Part shown: in pieces, positions 6,897 to 6,942 of the stretch | Numbering within the stretch: position 1 is the first letter of the stretch | How the letters are laid out: every line of letters starts with the position of its first letter | NCBI GenBank assembly: GCA_031289865.1 | Contig: JAITOQ010000143.1 | Coordinates: forward strand, 1 to 6,942 | Reading direction: 5' to 3' | Length of the DNA stretch: 6,942 bases | DNA from: Clostridiales bacterium | Lineage (GTDB): Bacteria; Bacillota; Clostridia; Christensenellales; JAISNN01 | Notes under the pieces: generated by a model | Told to the model about the DNA's origin: nothing | Seen by the model: the letters and a program-made list of their open reading frames with translations, nothing else | Database searches by the model: none | Made by a program: the position numbers and the translations under genes

Positions 6897-6913
6897 GTAA
6901 GTCATTCAAGTCA
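6897..6913 (+). repeat. 17-bp direct repeat, copy 2
   Basis: Exact second copy, 79 bp to the right of copy 1. Read on the minus strand, its end gives TTGACT (6914-6909), which with an 18-nt spacer reaches TATACG, so it may overlap a weak promoter directed toward the lipid kinase. No gene is recognisable from 6736 to the right edge on either strand. Confidence 0.85.
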
Positions 6914-6942
6914 AAAAAGGAAAAAAGACACGGATTACGGTG

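Noticed and set aside
6818..6913. CRISPR array
   Set aside because: Only two 17-bp repeats with a 62-bp gap, too short and too widely spaced for a CRISPR array, and no cas gene in view.
6917..6942. Ribosome binding site and GTG start of a plus-strand gene at the right edge
   Set aside because: The AAGG is about 20 nt from the terminal GTG and no coding sequence follows within the window, so it cannot be supported.

Overview
The window looks like a stretch of chromosome from a Gram-positive-type bacterium, most likely an uncultured clostridial (Bacillota) lineage. The grounds are AT-rich intergenic DNA with near-consensus sigma-A-like promoter elements and AAGGAG-type ribosome binding sites, a secreted or anchored subtilase with a C-terminal membrane anchor, and a DgkB/YegS-type lipid kinase. 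The lineage is an inference from gene style, not from a marker gene.

Layout, left to right: (1) the 3' part of a plus-strand NADP-type isocitrate dehydrogenase gene, cut by the left edge; (2) a strong bidirectional hairpin terminator at 1054-1093, separating it from a convergent minus-strand block; (3) a minus-strand membrane-anchored subtilisin-like (S8) serine protease at 1123-2700, with its own near-consensus promoter placed so close to the ATG that the mRNA should be essentially leaderless; (4) a minus-strand P-type (P2) calcium-transporting ATPase at 2865-5489; (5) a 343-bp gap largely filled by a 225-bp nested palindrome at 5524-5748 with perfect 38-bp arms, each carrying four tandem AATGCAG heptamers; (6) a minus-strand diacylglycerol/lipid kinase family gene at 5833-6735; (7) an AT-rich stretch to the right edge with two copies of a 17-bp direct repeat 79 bp apart.

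The three minus-strand genes point the same way, but the gaps (164 and 343 bp), the promoter in front of the protease and the palindrome in front of the pump argue for separate transcription units rather than one tight operon. They have envelope-related roles in common (ion pumping, surface proteolysis, lipid phosphorylation). The isocitrate dehydrogenase is central metabolism and unrelated to them.

I did not find a new multi-gene system. The most interesting signals are non-coding: the nested palindrome before the calcium pump, the leaderless-type promoter of the protease, and the spaced direct repeats at the right edge.
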